Part shown: positions 1-7,814 of the stretch, piece after piece
Layout of the letters: every line of letters starts with the position of its first letter
Numbering within the stretch: position 1 is the stretch's first letter
NCBI GenBank assembly: GCA_963721005.1
Contig: CAVRHR010000003.1
Coordinates: forward strand, 1,116,001 to 1,180,000
Length of the DNA: 64,000 nucleotides
Direction of reading: 5' to 3'
Source of the DNA: VAZQ01 sp963721005
Lineage (GTDB): Bacteria; Pseudomonadota; Alphaproteobacteria; Rhizobiales; Xanthobacteraceae
The notes under the pieces: generated by a model
Told to the model about the DNA's origin: nothing
The model's database searches: none
What the model saw: the letters and a program-made list of their open reading frames with translations, nothing else
Translations under genes and position numbers: made by a program

Positions 1-639
1 CAAGAGAATCTAGCGGAGCAGGCCCAAGGTGGCCAGGGACTCTATACGCAGAGCACCAAGTGCATTCCGATGGGGATGCCCTTCCAGATGAGCATCGTCC
101 CCTTCCCGCTCGAATTCGTCATCACGGAGAGGACGACCTTCATCTTGTTCGAGGTTATGACCTCCGAACCCCGTCGCATCTACACCGACGGTCGCGACTT
201 CCCGCAAGACCAGCAGCCGACCTATCCTGGCTATTCGATCGGCAAGTGGCTTGACACCGACGGTGATGGCAAGTTCGACGTGCTCGAAGTGGAGACCCGC
301 AATCTGCGCGTCCCGCGACTGTTCGACCAGACCGGGATCATGTTTCATCCGGATGGCCAAGCCATTATCAAGGAGCGCATCTACCTGGATAAAGCCAATC
401 CGAAACTACTGTACGACGAGATGACGACGATCGACAACGCACTGACGCGGCCATGGTCGGTGAAGAAAAGCTATACGCGCTTGCCGACGGTGACGTGGAC
501 CGAGAACAACTGTACCGAAGACCTCAGCGACGTGTTCATCGGCAAGGAGCAATATATGCTCGGCGCCGACGGTAACTTGATGCCGATCAAGAAGGACCAG
601 CCCCCTCCGAATTTGCGGCATTTCAACGTCAAGAAGTGA
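1..639 (+). CDS. C-terminal part of a secreted conserved protein of unknown function (5' truncated by window)
   Basis: The reading frame is open from base 1 (first codons give QENLAEQAQGGQG), so the gene starts upstream and the ATG at 70 is internal. The visible 212 residues contain a CIPMGMP segment, a RRIYTDGRDFP segment, GYSIGKWLDTDGDGKFDVLE (an acidic loop that could bind a metal), an IKERIYLDKAN stretch and a C-terminal KKDQPPPNLRHF. I recognise this arrangement as a family of exported proteins common in Bradyrhizobium-like bacteria, usually with a signal peptide and a YPDLKGQW motif near the N terminus. That N-terminal half is what the last gene of this window shows (63884-64000), so the two are probably paralogues. 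Function is not known to me. A terminator follows at 728-758. Confidence 0.85.
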   Translation, partial: QENLAEQAQGGQGLYTQSTKCIPMGMPFQMSIVPFPLEFVITERTTFILFEVMTSEPRRIYTDGRDFPQDQQPTYPGYSIGKWLDTDGDGKFDVLEVETRNLRVPRLFDQTGIMFHPDGQAIIKERIYLDKANPKLLYDEMTTIDNALTRPWSVKKSYTRLPTVTWTENNCTEDLSDVFIGKEQYMLGADGNLMPIKKDQPPPNLRHFNVKK

Positions 640-727
640 TTGCGCCGCCCGATTGGCGTTTGAGCGCCGGTAGTTGACACGAATCCCCAAATCAGAATAT
701 TCACGAAATTGAAACTCAGGAGGTGTG

Positions 728-758
728 CCTCGGGCGGGAAACCGCGCCGGGGTTTTTT
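728..758 (+). terminator. Rho-independent terminator after the first gene
   Basis: A GC-rich stem (CCTCGGGCGG at 728-737, loop GAAA, CCGCGCCGGGG at 742-752) pairs over ten base pairs with one bulged G and is followed directly by six T residues at 753-758. It lies 89 bases past the stop codon at 639 and fits an intrinsic terminator for the rightward gene. No other rightward gene precedes it in the window. Confidence 0.7.
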
Positions 759-814
759 CATGTCCGCGATCCGCCGCCGCTGGCGGCTTGGATGCACAAT
801 CAGGCGAGAACCAG

Positions 815-877
815 ATGAGATTCGAAAAAGGTGAAAGCGGAAATCCGGCGGGCCGGCCGCCGGGAGCGGCAACCCGG
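815..877 (+). pseudogene. Remnant of a DUF5681 (phage-type) N terminus
   Basis: Starting at ATG 815 the frame encodes MRFEKGESGNPAGRPPGAAT, the signature of the DUF5681 domain (usual form KGQSGNPxGRPKGxRN), found at the N terminus of small phage-associated proteins. After about residue 21 the similarity stops and the frame runs through low-complexity and repeat sequence, so only the first domain turn survives. I infer a degraded prophage-type cargo gene. A 9-bp inverted repeat (915-923 with 942-950) follows. No other phage gene is nearby. Confidence 0.45.
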
Positions 878-1032
878 TCGAGCCGTCCCGAGGCGCCCCG
901 GCGCGTGCCCGCCGCCTGTTCTTTTCCCTGTTATTTACAGGAAGAACAGGATGGAGTGCACCTGGACTGCACCCCTGTGCTGAGACACGAAACTAGAGCA
1001 AGTTTCGGTCGGATGGGTTCATTTCCGTCGTC

Positions 1033-1154
1033 ACCCGCGGGCTTGACCCGCGGGTCCATCTTTTTCGCAAGAAGATGGATTGCACACGAACTCGGGCCTG
1101 CCCGAGTTCGGCATGTGTAATGAGGGCTCCAAGTCGGGTAAACCCGACTTGGAG
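1033..1154. repeat. Cluster of three palindromic repeat hairpins
   Basis: Three perfect inverted repeats stand side by side: ACCCGCGGG (1033-1041 with 1047-1055), AACTCGGG (1089-1096 with 1101-1108) and CTCCAAGTCGGGT (1127-1139 with 1142-1154, 2-base loop). The first is embedded in the sequence pattern of the dispersed REP-like elements of Rhizobiales. The whole stretch 640-1241 has no gene apart from the DUF5681 remnant. The last hairpin could also end transcripts of the minus-strand Rieske gene, but there is no T run. Confidence 0.6.
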
Positions 1155-1241
1155 TGTCAAGCCCGACAATGACGCCGAACGCCGGAGTCTGGAACGGTCC
1201 CGGCTCAAGGCCGGGACAAGCAGGAAACCTCTGGCCTGCCC

Positions 1242-2528
1242 TCACACCGAAGCATGCGCCACGCCCGGTCGCACCTTGAGCTCCTCCCGGGCCGCGTCCT
1301 TGAAGGTCTGGCCGGGCGGCAGCACGATCGAGACCGCGCGCACCCGCTGATGCACCGGGTCGACGCCGGGCGGAGTCTCGTCCTTCTCGACCAGCGCCTT
1401 GGCGGCGCGCATGAGACGGTGGCGCGCCATGATGATGCCGTTGTCGGTGGAGACCAGGTTCTCCTTGCTGCGATCGACGATCGGACCCATCAGCTCCTGG
1501 ATCGAGCTATCCTGCATGGCGAAGCCGGCGACGCCGCTGTAGGTGAGGCCGGCCTTCTGGGCGGCGCGGTCGATCAGAAAATCGTTGTCCTTGTTGGCGC
1601 GGGCCCGGAACGTGCCGGGCTCGTAGATCACGTGGCGTCCCGCCCCGTTGCGCATGGCGGTGACCTCGTCGGCGCTGAGCGGGCGCACCGAGTGGTAGTC
1701 CCAGTTCCACACCCAGCAATTCTCGTCGTCGATCGGAATCCAGAAATGCCCGCCGGCCGGATGGTCGGCACGCGGCGCGATCATGGTTACGCAGGGCATG
1801 ATCCATTGGGTGATGCGCCAGTAGTAGCGCCCGGCATCGGCCGAGCGCCGCGCCCCGATCAACAGCCCGCCGGCGCTTTCCACCACCTCGAAATGCGGAC
1901 GCGCGTCGCCGAGATTATATTGGTTGCCCTTCGAGCCGCGATGCAGCGGGTCGATCTCCAGCTCGCCGCGGTGCAGCCACGAGGTGTGGCTGGAATCGAT
2001 GCCGCCTTCGAGTGCCTGCAGCCAATTGCATTCCTGCAGCCGCTTGGAGATGTAGCTCTGCCCGGCCGGAACCGTGGTGAACTCCCACTCCGGAAGCGGC
2101 GGAGTGCGCTCGGGCGGTCCCATGTAGGTCCACAGCACCTCGCCGCGCCGCACCAGCGGATAGGACTTGAGCTTGATCTTGCGGCAGAAGCCGCTTGCCT
2201 CGGGCTCCGAGGGCACCTCGATGCACTGGCCGGTCCAGTCGTATTTCCAGCCGTGATAGGGGCAGCGCAGGCCGTTCTCCTCATTGCGGCCGACCCACAG
2301 CGAGGTGCCGCGATGGGCGCAGAACTCGTCGATCAACGAATAGCGGCCTTGCGTGTCGCGCCAAGCCAGCAGGCGCTCGCCCAAGAGCTTCACCCGCACG
2401 GGCGGGCATTCGTTCTCGGGCAATTCGCTCGCCAGCAGCGCCGGAATCCAATAGCAGCGGAACAGCCTCCCCATGGGGGCGTCGGCACCGGTGCGGGTGA
2501 GGAGGTCGTTCTGTTCGGGCTTGAGCAT
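1242..2528 (-). CDS. Rieske non-haem iron oxygenase, alpha subunit (phthalate dioxygenase-like)
   Basis: The 428-residue protein has an N-terminal Rieske [2Fe-2S] domain with Cys70, His72, Cys89 and His92 (CAHR...CPYHGW), followed by the catalytic domain with the mononuclear iron ligands suggested by Asp178, His181 and His186 (GGIDSSHTSWLHRG). Such enzymes hydroxylate aromatic rings or demethylate aromatic ethers, taking electrons from a separate reductase. No reductase or ferredoxin gene is adjacent, so it must share one encoded elsewhere. The next gene on the same strand upstream is a TctC binding protein (2558-3625), only 29 bases away, which suggests co-transcription and an aromatic carboxylate substrate. 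The substrate cannot be read from the sequence. Confidence 0.9.
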   Translation of the reverse strand: MLKPEQNDLLTRTGADAPMGRLFRCYWIPALLASELPENECPPVRVKLLGERLLAWRDTQGRYSLIDEFCAHRGTSLWVGRNEENGLRCPYHGWKYDWTGQCIEVPSEPEASGFCRKIKLKSYPLVRRGEVLWTYMGPPERTPPLPEWEFTTVPAGQSYISKRLQECNWLQALEGGIDSSHTSWLHRGELEIDPLHRGSKGNQYNLGDARPHFEVVESAGGLLIGARRSADAGRYYWRITQWIMPCVTMIAPRADHPAGGHFWIPIDDENCWVWNWDYHSVRPLSADEVTAMRNGAGRHVIYEPGTFRARANKDNDFLIDRAAQKAGLTYSGVAGFAMQDSSIQELMGPIVDRSKENLVSTDNGIIMARHRLMRAAKALVEKDETPPGVDPVHQRVRAVSIVLPPGQTFKDAAREELKVRPGVAHASV

Positions 2529-2557
2529 GGCACTCTATCCTGCGGGTGCGGGTGAAT

Positions 2558-3625
2558 TTAGTTGGCGCCGGGAATTTTTACTGCTTCGCGCGCCGTGGCG
2601 ATGATCTCGGGGGGCAGCGCGTAGACGTTCGAAATGATGACTTGCATGTCCGGGCCCGAGGTCGGGTCGATCGGGCCCAGCAAGCGGGCGGCCTCCTCGA
2701 GGAAATCCGGGTCCTTCATGGTCGCCATGAAAGCTGCGCGCAACGCATCGGTACGCTCCTTGGGCACGCCAGGCGCCACGAAATACGGCCGTCCCAGCGC
2801 CTTCATGCCCATCAGGATTTCGAACACGTGCCGCTCCGCCGGGCTGCGGGCGATGTCCATGATCAGAGGCACGTCGCGCAGAGCCGGGCTCGGGCTCTTG
2901 GCGAGGCCGAGTTGCAGCATGAACCTGACCTTCCGGTCCGCAATCCAGTCGGGGTGCCCCTTCTCGATGTCGGAGAACGACCAATTGCCGCTGCCCTCAA
3001 TCTCGCCGCGCTCCATGGCGAGCGCGACCTGGGCCTGGCCCGGATAGCCGCTGACGATACGAAACTTCGTTCCCAGCACCCGGTTCATGGCGCGCGGAAA
3101 CAGCTCCGGATCGGTCGCCGGGCCGGTGCCGCCGATCACCATCTCGGACCGGAACAGATCGTCCGCGCTCTGCTGCAGCGCCGTGTGCCACGCCACCACG
3201 ACGCCCTGCTCGTTGGTGGTGCTGCCCAGCCATTGCATCTTGCGCACGTCGAAGCGCACGCCGGCATCGCCGAACAGGGTCTGGAACGGGATCGGGCGCT
3301 GCACCGCCGCGATCACGGTGCCGTCCTTCGGGGCGATCTCGTAGACGTAGTTGGTGGCCACGATGGAGCTGGCGCCGGGCTTGTTCTGCACGATGATGGT
3401 AGGCTGGCCCGGCAGGTGGCGCGCGAGATAATGCGCCAGCGTGCGCGCGGTGAGATCGTAGCCGCCGCCCACGTCGGAGCCGACCAGGATGGTGACGGTC
3501 TTGCCCTTGTAGAAATCCGCCACCGATTGGGCGACCGCGGTATCGATGCCCGCGCGCAGGACGAGCGCGCTCAGCACGATCAGCGCGCAGCGGCTGGCGG
3601 CGCGGGCACGCGGCCACGCCACCAT
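2558..3625 (-). CDS. TctC/Bug-type periplasmic substrate-binding protein
   Basis: The 355-residue product starts at ATG 3625 with a signal peptide (basic start, hydrophobic ALIVLSALVLRAG, cleavage near AVAQS). The open frame extends further upstream to 3883 but there runs into the opposite-strand gene and has no signal sequence. The mature part opens with VADFYKGKTVTILVGSDVGG and has APKDGTV, the usual features of the tripartite tricarboxylate transporter receptor family; it belongs to the FYKGK subfamily rather than the classical YPxRPI one. It probably captures a carboxylate in the periplasm. No TctA or TctB membrane gene is in the window. It is transcribed just ahead of the Rieske oxygenase gene. 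Confidence 0.88.
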   Translation of the reverse strand: MVAWPRARAASRCALIVLSALVLRAGIDTAVAQSVADFYKGKTVTILVGSDVGGGYDLTARTLAHYLARHLPGQPTIIVQNKPGASSIVATNYVYEIAPKDGTVIAAVQRPIPFQTLFGDAGVRFDVRKMQWLGSTTNEQGVVVAWHTALQQSADDLFRSEMVIGGTGPATDPELFPRAMNRVLGTKFRIVSGYPGQAQVALAMERGEIEGSGNWSFSDIEKGHPDWIADRKVRFMLQLGLAKSPSPALRDVPLIMDIARSPAERHVFEILMGMKALGRPYFVAPGVPKERTDALRAAFMATMKDPDFLEEAARLLGPIDPTSGPDMQVIISNVYALPPEIIATAREAVKIPGAN

Positions 3626-3876
3626 GCGGTTCCGATCCTTGCTCACGGGCGCAATCAATCGCAAGTCCAGGTTGAGGATGCCATGACCGCGGATACAATA
3701 TCCGAGGTGCCGACCGCCGGCCACATGAACATCAAGACCGCCGCGATCAGTGTCAAACCGGGCGCGCCGCCGGACACCTGTTGACGCGCGGCGGCGGAGC
3801 GGACACATGCTAAGGGGCCGGCTCGAAGGATCGAGCAGCGGCTCGAACGCTCGAGCAGAAGAACGCGAGGACCAGC

Positions 3877-4626
3877 ATGGCATATGAAGGACAACTGGCC
3901 GAGATGGTTAAGTTCCAGGGCTTCAAGGACGACCGCGGGGACGCCTATTACGCGCGTCCCACCCGGGCCGGCCGGTTCCCCGGCGTGGTGGTGATCCATC
4001 ATCTGCCCGGCTGGGACGAGTGGATCATCGAGGTGACGCGCAAGTTCGCCCATCACGGCTACGCGGCGATCGCGCCGCATCTTTATTTCCGTGACGGCCC
4101 CGGCAGCCCCGACGATATCGGGGCCAGGGTGCGGGCGGCGGGCGGGGTCGCCGACGACCAGGCGGTGGGCGACGTCGCCGGCGCGATCAAGTTCCTGCGC
4201 GCGCAGCCCCACGCCAACGGCAAGGTCGGAATCATCGGTTTCTGCTCCGGCGGGCGTCTCGCCTATCTGGCCGCCGGCAGCACGCGCGGCATCGACGCCA
4301 CCGTGGACTGCTGGGGCGGCAGCGTCATCGTCAAGGACAAGAAGCAGCTCGATGCCAAGCGTCCGGTGGCGCCGATCGACGTGACCGACAAGATCACCTC
4401 GCCGCTGCTGGGCATTTTCGGCAACGAGGACAAGAACCCGGACGTCGAGCAGGTCAACGAGACCGAGCAGACGCTCAAGCGTTTCGGCAAGACTTACGAA
4501 TTCCACCGCTATGACGGCGTCGGCCACGCCTTCTTCAACACCTGGCGCGACGGCTACGGCACCGCCCAAGCGCTCGACGGCTGGGAGAAGGTGCTGGGGT
4601 TCTATCAGAGATATCTGGCGGCGTGA
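3877..4626 (+). CDS. Dienelactone hydrolase family protein
   Basis: This 249-residue cytoplasmic alpha/beta hydrolase has the dienelactone hydrolase nucleophile elbow with cysteine (GFCSGG, Cys123), an acid in GNEDKNPD (Asp185) and a histidine in GVGHAF (His217). The classical enzyme opens dienelactone to maleylacetate in chloroaromatic degradation, but most family members have unknown ester or lactone substrates. The length is typical. The start at 3877 is divergent from the TctC gene (start 3625), leaving a 250-base shared regulatory region. A second Cys-type dienelactone hydrolase is at 50607-51314. Confidence 0.88.
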   Translation: MAYEGQLAEMVKFQGFKDDRGDAYYARPTRAGRFPGVVVIHHLPGWDEWIIEVTRKFAHHGYAAIAPHLYFRDGPGSPDDIGARVRAAGGVADDQAVGDVAGAIKFLRAQPHANGKVGIIGFCSGGRLAYLAAGSTRGIDATVDCWGGSVIVKDKKQLDAKRPVAPIDVTDKITSPLLGIFGNEDKNPDVEQVNETEQTLKRFGKTYEFHRYDGVGHAFFNTWRDGYGTAQALDGWEKVLGFYQRYLAA

Positions 4627-4660
4627 TGTTTGGCGCATTCGCGCGCCACGCATTCGGCGA

Positions 4661-4805
4661 GCCCCTTCTCCCCGCGTGCGGGAGAAGGTCGGGATGAGGG
4701 GGCGTTACCGCGAGTCTGAGCTTGTGGAAACGCCCCCTCACCGGGCCGAGTCCGGGGTTTCGGTTTTGCCGTGTCGCCCTCTCCCCGCACGCGGGGCGAG
4801 GAATG
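4661..4805. repeat. Composite palindromic repeat
   Basis: Between the dienelactone hydrolase and enoyl-CoA hydratase genes lie several hairpins: CCTTCTCC/GGAGAAGG (4664-4671 with 4681-4688), TGAGGGGGCGTT/AACGCCCCCTCA (4695-4706 with 4729-4740), and a further CCCTCTCCCCGCACGCGGGG-type hairpin near 4780-4800. This is a dispersed intergenic palindromic element of the rhizobial kind; it may also attenuate read-through. Confidence 0.65.
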
Positions 4806-4852
4806 CCGCGACGCGTCGTAGGCGCAGCTTGTCGAACACTGAGTAATCACCG

Positions 4853-5671
4853 ATGCCCGAGCCGACCGTCCTCTATGAAACCGACCAGAAGGTCGGCATC
4901 GTCAGCCTGAATCGGCCCGACAAGCTCAATGCCCTGAGCATGGAGATGCGCCTCGAGCTGGAGCGCGTGCTGCAGGCTGCCGACGACGATCCCGCCACCA
5001 GCGTCATCGTGCTGCGCGCGCAGGGCCGCAGCTTCTGCGTCGGGTTCGACATCGGCGGCGGGCACGACCGCACGAAAACGCCCTGGCGCCACGATGCGTT
5101 GAAATATCGCGAACGCCTGGCCGTGAGCCTGCGAGCCCTGATGACGCCCTGGAACCTGCGCAAGCCGGTGATCGCCTCGGTGCAGGGGCATGCGCTCGGC
5201 GGCGGCTGCGAGCTGGCGATGTTCTGCGACCTCACCATCGCGGCCGACGACGCGCAGTTCGGCGAGCCCGAAATCCTGCTCTCGCAGGCCGGGCCCGGCG
5301 TGGTGATGCCCTGGATCATCGGCCACAAGCGCGCCCGGGAGCTTTTGTATTTCGGCGAGCTCATCGATGCGCAGACCGCGCTCGAGCTGCGCATGATCAA
5401 CCGGGTCGTGCCGCTGGCGCAGCTGCGCGAAGCGACGCTCAAATATGCCAGGCGCCTCGCCCTGATCTCGCCCGAGGCGCTCACCGCGACCAAGCACGCC
5501 ATCAATCGGGGGATCGAGGATGCTGGCTTCCGCAACGCCCTGCAATCGGGCCTCGACGTGGTCGCCCCGCTCTATGCGGCGACCACCGAGGTCGGCCGGC
5601 AGTTCGACGAGATCAGGACCCGGGATGGCCTCAAGGCGGCACTCAAGTGGCGGCGCGACCAGTTCCTTTAA
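4853..5671 (+). CDS. Enoyl-CoA hydratase/isomerase family protein
   Basis: The 272-residue crotonase-fold protein shows the family features: NRPDKLNALS near residue 20, a GRSFCVGFDIGGG oxyanion segment and a second oxyanion loop in QGHALGGGCELAM followed by CDLTIAADDAQFGEPE, which carries the glutamate used by hydratases. It should hydrate or isomerise an acyl-CoA double bond. The segment after the first oxyanion loop is slightly unusual (GGGHDRTKTPWRHD), so a 1,2-epoxyphenylacetyl-CoA-isomerase-like or ring-cleavage role is also possible. It stands between a dienelactone hydrolase and two TctC genes on the same strand and may belong to one aromatic-acid unit with them. Confidence 0.88.
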   Translation: MPEPTVLYETDQKVGIVSLNRPDKLNALSMEMRLELERVLQAADDDPATSVIVLRAQGRSFCVGFDIGGGHDRTKTPWRHDALKYRERLAVSLRALMTPWNLRKPVIASVQGHALGGGCELAMFCDLTIAADDAQFGEPEILLSQAGPGVVMPWIIGHKRARELLYFGELIDAQTALELRMINRVVPLAQLREATLKYARRLALISPEALTATKHAINRGIEDAGFRNALQSGLDVVAPLYAATTEVGRQFDEIRTRDGLKAALKWRRDQFL

Positions 5672-5747
5672 GGAGTGAGTGCTCGACGGTCTTGCCGGAA
5701 ACATCATAGAATGCCGTGCGCGACCGCCGCGCAGCCCGGGGACCAGC

Positions 5748-6728
5748 ATGAAGCTTCCGCGCCGTCTGTTCCTGCAACTGGCAGCGGCCGCAGCCGCGCT
5801 GCCCGCCGTATCGCGTGGCGCCCGCGCGCAGGCCTATCCGCAGCGGCCGGTGCGCCTGATCGTGCCGTTCGCCTCGGGCGGCGCCTCCGACATCCTGGCG
5901 CGCCTGATCGGGCAATGGCTGTCGGAGCGGCTGGGACAGCCGTTCGTGATCGAGATGCGGCCGGGTGCCGGCGGCAATGTCGGCACCGAGGCCGTGGTCA
6001 ACGCACCGCCCGACGGCTACACGCTGCTGATGGTCAATGCGGCGCCGAGCGCCATCAATGCCACGCTCTACGACAAGCTCAGCTTCAACTTCCTGCGCGA
6101 CATGGCGCCGGTCGGCGGCGTGGTGCGTACGCCGCTGGTGTTGCTGGTCAACCCGGCGTTCTCTGCCAAGACCGTTCCCGAGCTCATCGCCTTTGCCAAG
6201 GCCAATCCCGGCAAGGTCAACATGGCGTCGGCCGGCAACGGCACCCCGCCACACGTGGCGGGCGAGCTGCTCAAGATCATGGCCGGCGTCGACATCGTGC
6301 ATGTGCCCTATCGGGGCGGCGGGCCGGCGCTGGTCGATCTCCTGGGCGGACAGGTGCAGATGATGTTCGGCGTGATCACGTCATCCATCGAGTACATCAA
6401 GGCCGGCAAGCTGCGCCCGTTGGCGGTGAGCACCGCGATGCGGGCGGCGGCGCTGCCCGACCTGCCCACGGTCGGCGATTTTTTGGCCGGCTACGAGGCC
6501 AGCGACTGGTACGGCATCTGCGCCCCCCGGGGCACGCCGGCCGAGATCACGGCCAAGCTCAATACCGAGATCAATGCCGGCCTCGCCGATCCCAAGCTCA
6601 AGGCGCGGCTCGCGGACCTCGGCGCCAGCGTCCTGCCGGGCTCGCCGGCCGAGTTCGGCAAGCTCATCGCCGACGAGACCGAGAAGTGGGGCAAGGTGGT
6701 CCGGGCCGCTCACATGAAGCCAGAGTGA
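5748..6728 (+). CDS. TctC/Bug substrate-binding protein with Tat-like signal, first of a tandem pair
   Basis: The 326-residue protein begins MKLPRRLFLQLAAAAAALPA, a twin-arginine-like signal, and the mature part begins YPQRPVRLIVPFASGG, the classical Bug opening. The HVPYRGGGPAL loop and GQVQMMF strand that line the carboxylate pocket are present. The frame is open back to 5679, but the signal peptide fixes the start at 5748. It follows the enoyl-CoA hydratase gene by 76 bases and precedes a same-length paralogue by 28 bases, so all three may be one transcript. Tat export of Bug proteins is known in Rhizobiales and Bordetella-like bacteria. Confidence 0.9.
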   Translation: MKLPRRLFLQLAAAAAALPAVSRGARAQAYPQRPVRLIVPFASGGASDILARLIGQWLSERLGQPFVIEMRPGAGGNVGTEAVVNAPPDGYTLLMVNAAPSAINATLYDKLSFNFLRDMAPVGGVVRTPLVLLVNPAFSAKTVPELIAFAKANPGKVNMASAGNGTPPHVAGELLKIMAGVDIVHVPYRGGGPALVDLLGGQVQMMFGVITSSIEYIKAGKLRPLAVSTAMRAAALPDLPTVGDFLAGYEASDWYGICAPRGTPAEITAKLNTEINAGLADPKLKARLADLGASVLPGSPAEFGKLIADETEKWGKVVRAAHMKPE

Positions 6729-6756
6729 CTGGAATGGATTTGGCAAGGAGACCGCG

Positions 6757-7737
6757 ATGAAGCTTCGGCGTCGGCAATTCCTGCAGCTCGGCGGTGCCGT
6801 CGCGGCCGCTGGGGCTCTTCCGCAGCTTGCATCGGCGCTCGACTACCCGGTGCGGCCGGTGCGCCTGGTGGTGGGCTTTCCGATGGGCGGCCCGAGCGAC
6901 ATCCTAGGGCGCCTGATCGCGCAATGGCTGTCGCAGCGTCTGGGCCAGCCGTTCGTGGTGGAGAACCAGCCGGGCGCGGCCAGCAACATCGCCACCGCGG
7001 CAGTGGTGCGCGCGCCGGCCGACGGCTACACCCTCCTATTGGTCGGTCCCGCCAATGCGATCAATGCCTCGCTGTTCGACAAGCTCGAGTTCAACTTCCT
7101 GCGCGACATCGCGCCGGTCGCGGGCGTGACCCGCGAGCCGCTGGTCATGCTGCTCAATCCGTCGGTTCCGGCACGCACGGGCGCGGAGCTCATGGCCTAC
7201 GCGAAATCCAATCCCGGCAAGGTCAGGCTGGCGCTGACCGATCCGGGCAGCGCGCCGCATGCCTCAGGCGAGCTGTTTCGCATGATGACCGGCCTCGAGC
7301 TGGCGCCGGTCCGCTACACCGGCGGGGGTCCGGTCGCGCTCAAGGGGACGATCGAGGGGCAGTCGGAGCTGATGTTCGAGCCGCTGTCGGCGTCGCTCGA
7401 GCCGTTGCGCGCCGGCAAGCTGCGCGCGCTGGCGGTCACCACCGCGATGCCCTCGCCGGCGCTGCCGGACCTGCCGAGCATCGGCGATTTCCTTCCCGGC
7501 TATGAGGCGAGCGCGGTGTCCGGCGTCGGGGCACCCCGGGATACACCCGCCGGCATCGTCGACACGCTCAACACGGCGGTCAATGCGGCCTTTTCAGACC
7601 CGGCCATGAAGGCGCGGCTTGCCGACACCGGCGGCAGCGCGCTTGCCGGCTCGCCCGCCGACTTCGGCAAGCTCATGGCACAAGAAACCGAAAAGTGGAC
7701 CAAAGTCGTCAAGTTCTCCGCCGCAGCGCCGCATTGA
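6757..7737 (+). CDS. TctC/Bug substrate-binding protein, second of a tandem pair
   Basis: Also 326 residues, with Tat-like MKLRRRQFLQLGG and YPVRPVRLVVGFPMGG. It aligns with the preceding gene almost without gaps (for example FNFLRD, NPGKV, RAGKLRALAVTTAM), which points to tandem duplication. Differences fall at ligand-contact loops: the PYRGGG loop of its neighbour is RYTGGG here, and GQVQMMF is GQSELMF. I infer divergence of ligand after duplication. No transporter membrane gene is near. It faces the depolymerase gene at 7815-8987, with 77 bases between the stops. Confidence 0.9.
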   Translation: MKLRRRQFLQLGGAVAAAGALPQLASALDYPVRPVRLVVGFPMGGPSDILGRLIAQWLSQRLGQPFVVENQPGAASNIATAAVVRAPADGYTLLLVGPANAINASLFDKLEFNFLRDIAPVAGVTREPLVMLLNPSVPARTGAELMAYAKSNPGKVRLALTDPGSAPHASGELFRMMTGLELAPVRYTGGGPVALKGTIEGQSELMFEPLSASLEPLRAGKLRALAVTTAMPSPALPDLPSIGDFLPGYEASAVSGVGAPRDTPAGIVDTLNTAVNAAFSDPAMKARLADTGGSALAGSPADFGKLMAQETEKWTKVVKFSAAAPH

Positions 7738-7814
7738 ACATGGTCCCGGGCTGAGCCGGAAGATCGAGCTCTCGATCCAGCCAACGCGGTGCGGTTCCAA
7801 CCGGGCACCCCCGC

